NCBI GenBank assembly: GCA_964523295.1
Contig: CAZGAH010000064.1
Coordinates: 1 to 24,013 of the forward strand
Direction: 5' to 3'
Length of the DNA stretch: 24,013 nucleotides
From: CAZGAH01 sp964523295
GTDB lineage: Bacteria > Desulfobacterota > Desulfovibrionia > Desulfovibrionales > Desulfovibrionaceae
This document shows, one piece after another, positions 6,819 through 15,138 of this stretch. The notes below the pieces were generated by a model. It was not told the DNA's origin, ran no database searches, and was given only the letters and a program-made list of their open reading frames with translations. How positions within the stretch are numbered: the stretch's first letter is position 1; each line of letters opens with the position of its first letter. The position numbers and the translations under genes were made by a program.

Positions 6819-9800
6819 TCAGGCTTTGCGGACGTTGGCCATGAAGGCCTTGGTTTCGGGAATGCCGGTGTTAGGATCGCCGACCGACGGGGTGATCAGG
6901 TTGGCCGCGTCGCCGCCGTCTTTGGGAGTGATCCAGCCGAAGTGCCACGGGATGCCGATCTGGTGGATGGTCTGGCCCATGACCGTAAAGGGCTTGAAGC
7001 GTTTGGTGACAATGGCGATGGCCCAGAGGCTGCCGCGGAGGTTTTCGACGATGACTTTTTCTCCGTTGGCGATGCCGCGCAGTTGAGCCAGCTCTTCGCT
7101 CATTTCACAGAACATCTGGGGTTCGGCCTCGACGAGCCAGTCCTGATAGCGGGTCATCAGACCGGTCTGCCAGTGCTCGGTGACGCGGTATGTGGTGCAG
7201 ACAAAGGGATAGCGCGGGTCGCAGACAGCCTTTTTCTCGCTGGCGAACTGCAAGGCCGTGGGGTTGTGGAGCTGCTTGGAGAAGGGGTGGTCGATGACCG
7301 GGCACTCCAGCGGCTCGTAGTATTCGGGCAAGGGACCGTCGTTGAGGCCCGGTCCGAAGATGGCGGCTCGGCCGTCGGTCTTCATGATGAACGGGTACTT
7401 CTCGGTCGGGGCCCAGGGGCCGTCCGGCACGTCGCCAACCCATTTCTTGTCCGCCTCGTTCCAGGCCACGACCACCTTGTCGGGATTCCAGGGCTTCCCG
7501 GTGGGATCGCAGGAGGCACGGTTGTAGATGATGCGGCGGTTGACCGGCCAGCACCAGGACCAGTTCGGGAACAACCCGATCTTTTCCTGCTCCGGCGTCT
7601 GCTTGACGTCGCGTCGTGCGGCCATGTTGCCCTTGTCGGTATAGGAGCCGGCGTAGATCCAGCAGCCCGAGCTGGTGGAGCCGTCGGCCTGGAGCTGGGC
7701 GAAGCTGGTGACAAGCGAGCCAGCCTTGAAGGTCTGATCCTTGATGGTGACGTCTTTGAGGAAGTAGCCATTGAGGATTTTTGCGGCCTTGTGCGGGTCG
7801 TAGACATGGTTGGTGGCGATATCCCAGCCCAGGTTTTTGATCGGCTCGGGGAAAACGCCGTCCTTGGCATAGAGTTCGCGTATCTTCAGAAACAGCTCAT
7901 AGATGATGTCGCCGTCGGGCTTGGTCTGTCCCATGGGCTTGGGGCCGGCGTAGCGCCATTGCATCCAGCGCCCGGAGTTGACGACGGAGCCTTCTTTTTC
8001 GATGGCCGTGCAGCAGGGCAAAAAGAAGACCTCGGTTTTGATCTTCTTCGGATCCATGCCCGGTCCGCGCCAGAAGGAGCAGGTCTCGTTGTCGTAGATG
8101 TTGACGTTGACCATCCAGTCGAGCTTGGCAAAGGCCTCGCGGTTCTTCTGTGCGTTGGCGCCGCTGCATGCCGGATTCATGCCCCAGGCGAAAAAGCCCT
8201 TGAAGGCACCTTTATGCATGACCTCGAACAGGTTGAGCCAGCTGTAGTTCTTGCCCTCTTCGCCCTTGGGCAGCCAGGTGTAGCTTTGGGCCGGGTCCGC
8301 ATTCGGCGGCATACTTGGGATAGTTGCCCCACCAGTTCGCGGACTTGGGATCCTTGCAAACCGGGGTGAATTTTTTGTTGTATTCCTCGAGCGTCGTGAT
8401 CGAGGCCGTGGGCGTTTTCAGATAGCCGGGCAGGATGTGAAAGAGCAGGCCCTGGTCAGTGGAGCCCTGGACGTTCGACTCGCCGCGCATGGCGTTGACG
8501 CCGCCGCCGGCGATGCCCATGTTGCCGAGCAGCAGCTGAATGATGCACATGGTCCGGATATTCTGCACGCCGACGGTGTGCTGAGTCCAGCCCATCGCGT
8601 AGCAGATGGTGCCGGCCTTGTCCGGTGAGCCCGTGGCGGTATACGCCTTATAGACCTCAAGCAGCTTGTCTTCCGGCGTACCGGTGATATCGGCGACCTT
8701 CTTGAGGTCGTAGCGGTCGTAGTGCTGTTTCAGGATATTGAACACGCAGCGCGGGTTCTGCAGTGTGGGGTCTGTCAGCGCGTTGCCGTCGGCGTCAAGC
8801 TCGAAGGCCCAGGCGGACTTGTCGTACTTGATGGCTTTGGCGTCGAAGCCGGCGAAGAGCCCGTCCTGAAACGTGAACTTTTCCCCAAGAATATGCGCCG
8901 CGTTGGTGTAGTTGACAACGTAGTCCTTGAAATAGAGCTGGTTGTCCAGAATGTATTTGATCATGCCGCCGAGGAAGCCGATATCGGAGCCCGAGCGCAG
9001 CGGGGCGTAGATGTCGCACTTGGCCGAGGTCCGGGTGAACCGCGGGTCGACGTGAACGAGCGTCGCCCCTTTGTCTTTGGCCTTCATGATCCATTTGAAA
9101 GAAATGGGGTGGTTTTCGGCAGGGTTGCTGCCCATCATCAATATACAATCACTGTTCTTCAGGTCGATCCAGTGATTCGTCATCGCACCGCGTCCGAACG
9201 ACTCTGCCAGAGCCGCTACAGTGGCGCTGTGTCAGATACGGGCCTGATGTTCTACATAAAATAGCCCCAGACTGCGGAGAAAGGCCTGGTATACCCAGCA
9301 CTCTTCGTTATCGATGGCGGCGGAACCGACGGAGGCGATGCCGTCGCAGCGGTTGACTTCCTGGCCCTTTTCGTTCTTGAGCACAAAGGTCTTGTCGCGC
9401 GTGGCCTTGACCCGTTTGGCAATCTGCTCGAACATCCATTCCCAGGACTTCTCTTCCCACTTGGTGCTGTTCGGCGCGCGATACAGCGGCTTGAGCACCC
9501 GACGCGGATTTTCGGTCAGCTGCCAGCTCGAGGCGCCCTTGGCGCACAGTGCGCCCTGATTGATGGGATGATCCGGATCGCCCTCTGCGTTGATGGCGCG
9601 ACTGGTGGCCTTGTCCGTATGGATGACCAGACCGCAACCCACGGAACAGTAACAACAGATCGAGGTGGTTTCTTTGGCTTCGCTGATTTTCAGGGCCAGT
9701 TTTTCGGCGTTTGCCTCTGTGGGTCCGAAATCGAACCCCAGGCCGCCGAAGGCGGTGGTCGCGGCTACGGTTGCCGTCGTCGCCGCCGTGTACTTGAGGA

Positions 9801-9822
9801 ACTGCCTTCTGTTAAAAAACAT
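6819..9822 (-). CDS. fdhA: Formate dehydrogenase alpha subunit, selenocysteine-containing, with frameshift
   Basis: Molybdopterin (Mo or W) catalytic subunit oxidising formate to CO2, or the reverse. The ATG at 9820-9822 follows AAAGGAG at 6 bases and begins a Tat signal (NRRQFLK, then a hydrophobic stretch), so the enzyme is periplasmic. Next comes a [4Fe-4S] motif, CCYCSVGCG plus GALCAKG. An in-frame TGA at 9232-9234 sits in QARI-U-HSATVAALAESFGRGAM, the position of selenocysteine in FdnG/FdhF-type enzymes; downstream MTNHW and NPAENHP match the family. Near 8310 the frame shifts: upstream residues end at NWWGNYPKY and the family sequence resumes as PPNADPAQSYTWLPK in another frame, with fewer residues between NYPK and WLPK than I remember in E. 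coli FdnG. This may be a sequencing or assembly deletion or a real mutation. The C-terminus is intact, and the whole is about 1000 codons, normal for the family. Confidence 0.92.
9232..9234 (-). other. In-frame UGA read as selenocysteine in fdhA
   Basis: The minus-strand codon TGA is followed by CAC (His), as in the E. coli FDH selenocysteine sites. The conserved context QAR-x-U-H-x-x-T-V-A on both sides continues in the same frame. A bacterial SECIS hairpin should lie in the next 40 bases; GC-GGCUCUG-GC could be its apical part, but I could not fold it convincingly. Confidence 0.9.
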
Positions 9823-9851
9823 ACGCGCTCCTTTTGGTTTGACGTGTTCAG

Positions 9852-10068
9852 TCATCTGCCCCGTATCTCCCTGCTCAGGCGGATGAGCAGGTCGTAGCCG
9901 GCAGGTCGGATACCATGGTCGGTTTCGGGCCGTGGCGCACGGCAGATCGCCGCGGCCGTACGCACAGGCAGCAGCCTGAGTCGCCGCGCGCGGGCCACCA
10001 CTCGCGCAAGGTCGAATCCGAGCCCACCGAACGGGAAAGATGCAACAGTCGCGTCAGTTGCCGATAAT
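9852..10068 (-). pseudogene. Second FDH-like Tat signal fragment, cut by assembly gap
   Basis: The minus-strand frame entering from the gap reads LSATDATVASFPFGGLGFDL, then ARVVARARRLRL, and ends at a TGA (9852-9854). This resembles the hydrophobic Tat signal and mature start of FDH alpha subunits and parallels the neighbouring fdhA (TVAATTAFGGLGFDF). After it the expected cluster motif CxxCxxxC is missing (AICRAPRPETDHG), so it is not an intact FDH. It may be a degenerate 5' fragment of a second fdhA, or a gene of another type with a similar signal. The beginning is lost in the gap. Confidence 0.4.
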
Positions 10069-10078
10069 NNNNNNNNNN
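10069..10078. other. Assembly gap (10 N) next to the IS element
   Basis: Ten N, probably a placeholder of arbitrary length. It sits between the FDH-like fragment and the transposase gene; contig breaks at insertion sequences are common, so the order here is less certain than elsewhere. Confidence 0.95.
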
Positions 10079-10139
10079 TGAACAAAACGATTCCTGGCTC
10101 ATGGTATGCCACAGCGAGGGGGGCAGAATCAATTCGAAA

Positions 10140-10970
10140 TCAGGTGTCTTCCTTATGTTCTGGCACAAAATGGCAGATACGCTCGACCAGGAGCGTGAAC
10201 AAAGGCTGGTTCCGGTGGTTGTAACGGAACTCGAACTCCTTGAGATAAAAGGGAAACCAGGTAGGACTCAGGCCGCGCGCACGCCGCAGCCGATCTTTGA
10301 TAAAAATCCAGAATCCACCCCGGCGGCCGTCGACATACAGATTCCGGTCTTTGTGCCGGCCCGGGTGCGTGGCGTCCGGATGCTCGCAATAGAGCAACGT
10401 ATCGTAATGTCTATACTTGTCAGTGTAAACAATATTGGCGTGCTGGGCTGTTTTCAAAAAAAATCGTTCCTTAAAGAAATCAATGGAACCGGGAGTCAGG
10501 TCCGGGGCAAGGTCGGAAAATACCCATCCGCCACGCTCGAAAATCCCGAACACGAGCGGTTCGGCATTCTCCGGACGCGGCGTCATCAGGCCGGCCTCCA
10601 CGAGCTGCGTGCCGTCGAGCGCCTGCGCCAGAATCGCCCTGCGAAGCTGCATCATGGCCTTGGCGGCCGTATTGTAGGCAAGCCCGAGCTGTCGGGCGAT
10701 GGCCTGCGAGGGAACGTCCAGTTCGAACAGCTTGATAAGCCAGAGCCATTGCTGGCAGCTGAGGTTTCCGACATTGATGAAGCGCCGGCTGAAATCATGA
10801 AAGGTGTAGCCGCAGCGCGAGCAGCGTCGCCGGCCCCCGGCCAGCAGGTAGACCTTGCGCTGTCGACAGCGTGGGCAATAGCGTTGATGGTTTTTCCAGC
10901 AAAATCCCAGCAGATATTTTTTTGCTGAGTTTTCAGTTTTTACTGTTTTATCAAAGGTGGTTATGTCCAT
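10140..10970 (-). mobile_element. IS1595-family (ISXO2-like) transposase gene
   Basis: 276 aa from the ATG at 10968-10970 (an ATG at 10992-10994 is also possible; neither has a strong ribosome binding site). An N-terminal zinc ribbon (CPRCRQRK ... CSRCGYTFHDFS) is followed by a helix-turn-helix-like region and an ISXO2 DDE domain: VFGIFERGGWVFSDL, IVYTDKYRHYDTLL with the second catalytic Asp, and FWIFIKDRLRRARGL ... FRYNHR at the end, where the RYN(H/N)R ending is typical. The first acidic position (family VExDE; here LVEAGL) and the third (IE-FW in the family; here RGGFW) do not look canonical, so activity is doubtful. I could not define terminal inverted repeats; opposed GGGGGGC tracts at 10117 and 11043 are weak candidates without a target duplication. 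Confidence 0.85.
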
Positions 10971-11302
10971 AACAGTATTTTTTTCCAGTGCCATTCCAGG
11001 ATGAAAAAAAATACTTGATCCGGGCCGATATGGCAAGCCCCCCTTCCGGGGCTCACTTCCTGGAGGTACGACCGCGGCACGGCACGAGGGCAGGGGGCAC
11101 ATGCCGTTGTGTTTCGCCGTACGGGACGGAAAGAGTGCTTTGTCGTCAGCGCGGGCATTGTCATCAGCTGCACTTCGGAGTATCATAGAACCATTCATCG
11201 CTGAAAGCCGGCACAGGCCGGCGGCTTAACCCCGGCTATCGAACCGGAGAGACCGCAACCGGGAGGCCGCCAGGTGGAGCCGAACTGGACGAAGGAGAGA
11301 CA
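10971..11302. other. Intergenic region between transposase and thioredoxin-like gene
   Basis: No gene is seen. The left part probably contains the right end of the IS element. The right part (from about 11200) is a GC-rich leader with several possible hairpins in front of the plus-strand set of three genes. I found no clear promoter hexamers. Confidence 0.5.
11207..11271 (+). promoter_or_regulatory. Structured GC-rich 5' leader
   Basis: GCCGGC-ACAG-GCCGGC (11207-11222) forms a 6-bp hairpin. GGCGGC (11220-11225) can alternatively pair with GCCGCC (11266-11271), enclosing a CCGG-8-CCGG hairpin (11232-11247). The two pairings are mutually exclusive, as in a switch or attenuator. It ends about 30 bases before the start of the thioredoxin-like gene. 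I do not recognise a known riboswitch class. Confidence 0.3.
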
Positions 11303-11878
11303 ATGGACGCACTACTGTTCAAACGCACGCAACGGCTGATCCGGGGTATGCTCCTCGGCCTGGTGCTCGCGCTCATTGCCAGCCCGGGCCTTGCCTCCGA
11401 GGGACTGCAGGTGGGCGATACGCTTCCCGATCTGGTACTGACCGCGCCGGCGAATCCCGAAGATGCAGCGTACCTTGGCCTGGATTCGGGCAGCCCGACT
11501 TTTGCGCTCAAGGCCGTCAAGGCCAAGGTGCTGCTGATGGAAATCGTGGGCGTCTATTGCGCCTACTGCCATGAGCAGGCGCCGCTATTCAACGATTTGC
11601 GCAAACGATTGCAACGTTCGCGCCTCGACGACAGCGTCAAGCTGATCGCCCTGGCCTCGGGCGCCACTGCCGCGGAGACGGAGTATCTGCGCAAGCACTC
11701 CTCCTATGCCTTTCCGGTACTCCGTGACGAGGATTACAGCGTCCACAAACAACTTTTAGAGCCGAAAACACCGTATACGCTCCTGGTGGACAGCAACGGG
11801 AAGATACTCTACGCGCACAAAGGTGTGGAAAAGGATATCGACGGATTGTTTGCCAAGATCAAGGAACTTGTAAAGTAG
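11303..11878 (+). CDS. Periplasmic thioredoxin-like (TlpA/AhpC-TSA fold) protein
   Basis: 191 aa. An N-terminal signal peptide (hydrophobic GMLLGLVLALIASPGLAS, cleavage probably after about residue 32) directs it to the periplasm. The mature part starts with the GDTLPDLVL strand typical of TlpA/ResA-like proteins, then LLMEIVGVYCAYCHEQAP with a CxxC redox pair, and ends with TPYTLLVDSNGKILYAHKG, containing the cis-Pro region (TPYTLLVD). Expected role: thiol-disulfide exchange on exported proteins. The ATG follows GGAGAG at about 6 bases. The next gene begins 2 bases after the stop, and its MauE/DoxX-like product is of the type often paired with such thioredoxins, so electron delivery across the membrane is a reasonable inference. 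The substrate is unknown. Confidence 0.85.
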   Translation: MDALLFKRTQRLIRGMLLGLVLALIASPGLASEGLQVGDTLPDLVLTAPANPEDAAYLGLDSGSPTFALKAVKAKVLLMEIVGVYCAYCHEQAPLFNDLRKRLQRSRLDDSVKLIALASGATAAETEYLRKHSSYAFPVLRDEDYSVHKQLLEPKTPYTLLVDSNGKILYAHKGVEKDIDGLFAKIKELVK

Positions 11879-11880
11879 GA

Positions 11881-12375
11881 TTGCACACCCGAAGTATGAC
11901 AATTCTCCGGCATCTGTGCGCGTTTTTCGGACACCCCTGGCTGGCTTTTGCCTTCCGGTTGTATATAGGAGGGGTCTTTGTCTACGCCAGCATGGCCAAA
12001 ATCAGCTATCCGGCCGAATTCGCCAACAATATCGCCTCCTATCAGCTGCTTCCGTACTGGGCGGTCAATGTGATGGCTGTTTTTCTGCCCTGGTTCGAAT
12101 TGTGCGCCGGCGTGCTGCTGATATTGGGCGTGCGCCTGAAGGCTGTTGCGCTGGCAGCGAGCGGCATGCTCGTCGTGTTTGCCGTGGCCATTGCCATAAA
12201 CCTGCTGCGCGACACGCCCATGGGCTGCGGGTGCTTCACCAGTTCCGAAGAGCAGATCAGTCTGTATACCTTGCTGCGCGACCTGATCTGGCTTGGCATG
12301 GCGCTGCATGTATACCGCTTCGATCGCTCGTTCCAGCTCGAGCGGCACTTTCTTCTTGCCGTCAAGGAGGTCTGA
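11881..12375 (+). CDS. MauE/DoxX-like integral membrane protein
   Basis: 164 aa if started at the TTG at 11881; the ATG at 11896 (MTILRHLC) gives 159 aa and is equally likely, since neither has a well-placed ribosome binding site. About four membrane segments are visible: FRLYIGGVFVYASMAKI, VMAVFLPWFELCAGVLLILG, ALAASGMLVVFAVAIAINLL and LLRDLIWLGMALHVY. The first contains the GGVFVYASMAKI pattern with a following Pro that is characteristic of DoxX/MauE proteins. A conserved-looking GCGCF before the last helix supplies a cysteine pair, as in MauE-like proteins linked to disulfide handling. It is flanked by a thioredoxin-like gene and a lipoprotein gene in what looks like one transcript. It probably moves reducing equivalents or helps maturation of a periplasmic partner; this is not proven by the sequence. 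Confidence 0.8.
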   Translation: MHTRSMTILRHLCAFFGHPWLAFAFRLYIGGVFVYASMAKISYPAEFANNIASYQLLPYWAVNVMAVFLPWFELCAGVLLILGVRLKAVALAASGMLVVFAVAIAINLLRDTPMGCGCFTSSEEQISLYTLLRDLIWLGMALHVYRFDRSFQLERHFLLAVKEV

Positions 12376-12376
12376 A

Positions 12377-12709
12377 ATGGTCGGTACTGTCGTACGGCTA
12401 CTCGTGCTCCTTCCGCTGCTCGTCGTTTGTCTGTCGGGGGTGCACGGGTGCAGCAACGATCCTGCACAAGGAATCATTGGCGACTACCAGGCCGAATCGG
12501 GCAAAAAACTAATCTTGCGCCTCAAGCCCGGAGGGGAGGGCGAGTGGACGCTGGAGGGCGAAACGGCCGCGTTTACTTGGGAATACGGTGCGCGAGGTCT
12601 GATTCTGCACACCAAAGGCGGCGGGCTGATCCACGGCGACGTTGCCAACGACGCCGTTACGCTGGACCTCCCGGCCGTGGGCAGGATTACCCTCCATAAG
12701 CAACGCTAG
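12377..12709 (+). CDS. Small lipoprotein, unknown function
   Basis: 110 aa from the ATG at 12377-12379, chosen because AAGGAGG lies at 12364-12370 inside the end of the previous gene, whose TGA is only one base upstream. The N-terminus (VVRLLVLLPLLVVCLSGVHGCSND) is a lipoprotein signal with Cys at about residue 25; the -3 residue is not the preferred Leu, so processing is likely but not certain. The mature part (GDYQAESGKKLILRLKPGGEGEWTLEGE in overlapping short strands, then GRITLHKQ) looks like a small beta-rich domain reminiscent of lipocalin-like or copper-resistance-type lipoproteins, but I cannot name a family. It is the third gene of the set with the thioredoxin-like and MauE-like proteins. 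Confidence 0.75.
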   Translation: MVGTVVRLLVLLPLLVVCLSGVHGCSNDPAQGIIGDYQAESGKKLILRLKPGGEGEWTLEGETAAFTWEYGARGLILHTKGGGLIHGDVANDAVTLDLPAVGRITLHKQR

Positions 12710-12752
12710 TCCACGCGTGCGCGCAGACCCGGCGCCGACGCCAGACAGACGC

Positions 12753-14739
12753 CTACGCCAGCGAGGCCAGTGGTCCCAGCTCGTGGAGCAGCGGCGTCAG
12801 ATGCCTTTCATAGCGCCGCCACAATTTGACGGAATCCTTGTACACCGGCCGGCGCACCTGGGCCAGACTGGCGGTATGGACCTGGCGTTTGTTCCGATAA
12901 AATTCCAGACAATCCGGGTGAAAGTCCATTCCCAGCCAGTCGAGCAGGGCGCGTATCTGACTCTCGGGATTCTCCACCAGGGCTTCATAGTCCAGGGTAT
13001 AGCATTTTCCAGGCAGCACGCGCTCCCAGTGTTCCATGAGCTGGTGATACAACCGGTAATAANNNNNNNNNNNNNNNNNNNNNNNNNNNNNNNNNNNNNN
13101 NNNNNNNNNNNGGCGTCAGGTCGTAGGTGTATCCCAGTCCGAGTACGAAGAGATTCTTGTAGCACGAAAAACAGGTGTCCACGGGGTTGCGCCGGCAATG
13201 GACGACGCGCGCATCCGGCAGTCCCAGGTGGATCGAGCCGAGATGGAGAAAGTTGTTCAGGGTCTTGTCAACGATGAGTTCAACCTTGGCGATGCGCTCC
13301 TCATCCATGCCGCGAAAGGCCAACTCCTCCAGACTGGCAAGAAAGTGCGGAGCCGCCGTGCGGGCAATCTCCCGATGGTACGCGGCGGTCGGGCCATTGG
13401 GCGGCGTCATGGCGTACATATTGCGCAGGAAACGTTCAAGCAGCGTCGTCTCGCCGGCACCGACGATGGCAGGGTGACTGTCCAGTATCTGCTCGGCCAG
13501 CGTGGAGCCCGAGCGCGGCATCCCGATAATGAACAGGACCATGCCGGCGGCGGTCTGCTCTTCTTCCTCTCTGCTGTCGGTCGCCCCGGCCTGTTCGAAC
13601 AGTTCCTGGCTGAACGTCGGCATGACATTCGCCACGACCTGCTCATCACTGGAAAAGGCGTACTGTAAACGCTGCAACTTCAAGGCATTGCCTTCGCGCA
13701 AATGGTCGAAGGCCCGGTCGTACGCGCGCGTATCCTCGTACGCCTTGCCCAGGGCGAAATGCAGGGCCATCCGCGTCGCTTCCGGCGTCGAGGCATCGGC
13801 AAGCAGGTTCTCCATGGTCCGGATGTGCGGATTGTCGGCCGTATATTTCGTGATTTTTGCGTAGTTGAGATGCGCCAGTCCGTGCGTAGGTTTCAGTTGC
13901 ACGGTCTCAAGAAAGGCAGCACGCGCGTCGTCAATTCGGTTCATGTCGGAATATAACACCGCGAAATAATAGCGTATACTCGGACGGTAGGGATTCAGCT
14001 CCTGTGCGCGTCGCAGCGCCTCTTCGGCCTCTTCCAGCCGCCCCAGGACCCGCAGCAGATAGCCCTTGTGATTATGCCCTTCGGACAGCCAGGGATTGAT
14101 TTCCAGGGCCTCCAGCGCGTCGTCCAGACTGGCCTCGAGGTGTCCTTCGAGCATGGAGACGACCGAGTTGAGCACGATATTGCGGGGGTCATGATCGGCG
14201 TAATCCTTGCTCTTCGAGGCGTGATGCCGCGCGGTGCTCAGATCGCGGAGCTGCAACGCCGCGTAGGCCATTTCCCGATGGGCGGAAGCGTTCTTCTTGT
14301 CGAGCTTCAACGCCGTATCCGCCGCTTCCGCCGCCTCGGCCGGACGCTCCATGGTATTTAACACGCGCGCCTGCAGCACCCAGGCCTCCGTAGAAGAGGG
14401 ATTGCTGGCAAAGGCGGTCTCGATATGGCGCAAGGCGGTCTCCGGATCGTTCAGCTCCTTGCTCACGGCCGCGGCCAGAAGCAGAGCCCGGACATTGTCC
14501 GGCGCAAGGGCCAGCGTGCGCTGCGCCTGTTCCTGCGCTTGCGGCAGTTGCCCGATTTCCAGCAGTGCGCGACCATAAGCGCAGTTCGCGTCAACGGAGT
14601 CGGGCGCTTCTTCGCACGCGCGTGCGAGCAGTTCAAGCGCCGTGTTCAGCTCCCAACGCTCCAGGGCGTGCAGCCCCTGAGCCAGGGTCGACGACGCCTC
14701 GACCTTTTTCCCCTTTTTGAACAAATCGAAAAGACCCAT
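12753..14739 (-). CDS. TPR-repeat sulfotransferase, interrupted by assembly gap
   Basis: The N-terminal half (residues about 15-330) is a run of tetratricopeptide repeats. It is followed by a PAPS-dependent sulfotransferase domain: FIIGMPRSGSTLAEQIL (about residue 405, the 5'-phosphosulfate loop), VGAGETTLLERF, and DARVVHCRRNPVDTCFSCYKN (3'-phosphate-binding). After the gap the frame resumes as YYRLYHQLMEHWERVLPG ... YEALVENPE, the normal end of this family. The sequence before the gap ends in TYDLTP; a 49-N gap breaks the frame by one base, whereas 48 or 51 bases would keep it, so I treat this as one intact gene. The ATG at 14737-14739 follows GGGGGA. Such proteins transfer sulfate to sugars, peptides or lipids; the substrate is unknown. 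It is convergent with the lipoprotein gene, with no T-rich terminator between them. Confidence 0.88.
13063..13111. other. Assembly gap (49 N) inside the sulfotransferase gene
   Basis: The 49 N look like an estimated distance between contigs. The coding frame on both sides requires a multiple of three, so the true length is probably 48 or 51 or another multiple of three. Confidence 0.95.
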
Positions 14740-14951
14740 ACGCTATCCCCCGGACGCCAGACGTGGCAACGAAAGCTATGCCGGTTATCGGCAACAGTCG
14801 GAATGCGGACTCCCCGTCGACACTGCCGGCCCAGGCCGCATGGCCGGATTCGAATGCCTGACAGCGTGAGCAACAGAGCATACCGAAACGATACAGGTCT
14901 TTCAACCGGGTGGTCAAGAAGGGGTGTGGGCCACCATTGGCGATTTCCTTT

Positions 14952-14980
14952 TTGCTCTGTTTTTCGCGCTGGCATATTGT
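14952..14980 (+). promoter_or_regulatory. Promoter-like sequence, TTGCTC-17-TATTGT
   Basis: TTGCTC (14952-14957) and TATTGT (14975-14980) are 17 bases apart. They point towards the PP-loop gene that begins at 15139, leaving a leader of about 150 bases. The -10 overlaps a palindrome that could be an operator. Confidence 0.4.
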
Positions 14981-14995
14981 AATAATTACTACAAT
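14976..14995. promoter_or_regulatory. 20-bp near-perfect palindrome, possible operator
   Basis: ATTGTAATAATTACTACAAT equals its reverse complement except at one base pair. It is AT-rich within GC-rich DNA and overlaps the likely -10 element, as a repressor site would. The layout is reminiscent of Fur/PerR/Zur-family operators, but the match to any one consensus is incomplete. Confidence 0.5.
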
Positions 14996-15138
14996 GAAGG
15001 GTGAGCCGCGTGACCACCAATGGCGTCTCACACCCGTCGATGCCGGGTTCCCGGTCGATCGGGCTATTTTCCGAGTCCGGGCCGGACCTCCGGACAATCC
15101 GGTTGTCAGAGTCATTCCGCTCGCGTAGGAGAGGTCCG

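Larger units (their letters stand above)
14740..15138. other. Divergent intergenic region
   Basis: It separates the leftward TPR-sulfotransferase gene from the rightward PP-loop gene. It contains a 20-bp palindrome over a promoter-like sequence (14952-14995) and otherwise no gene, tRNA or repeat that I can support. Confidence 0.6.

Noticed and set aside
6166..8369. Long plus-strand open frames over the FDH genes (306 and 522 codons)
   Set aside because: They are antisense shadows of fdhB and fdhA, which carry clear cluster and active-site motifs; GC-rich codon bias keeps the opposite strand open.
9232..9234. TGA as an inactivating nonsense mutation in fdhA
   Set aside because: The surrounding residues match the selenocysteine site of the family on both sides of the codon.
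10117..11043. GGGGGGC tracts as terminal inverted repeats of the IS
   Set aside because: Only seven bases match and the flanks show no 8-bp target duplication.
14840..14875. tRNA-like T-loop (GGATTCGAAT)
   Set aside because: The flanking bases do not pair as a T stem, and no acceptor or anticodon arms could be assembled around it.
15001..15138. Upstream extension of the PP-loop protein
   Set aside because: The sequence before MQNMTKG is unlike the family, and the ATG at 15139 has a good ribosome binding site.
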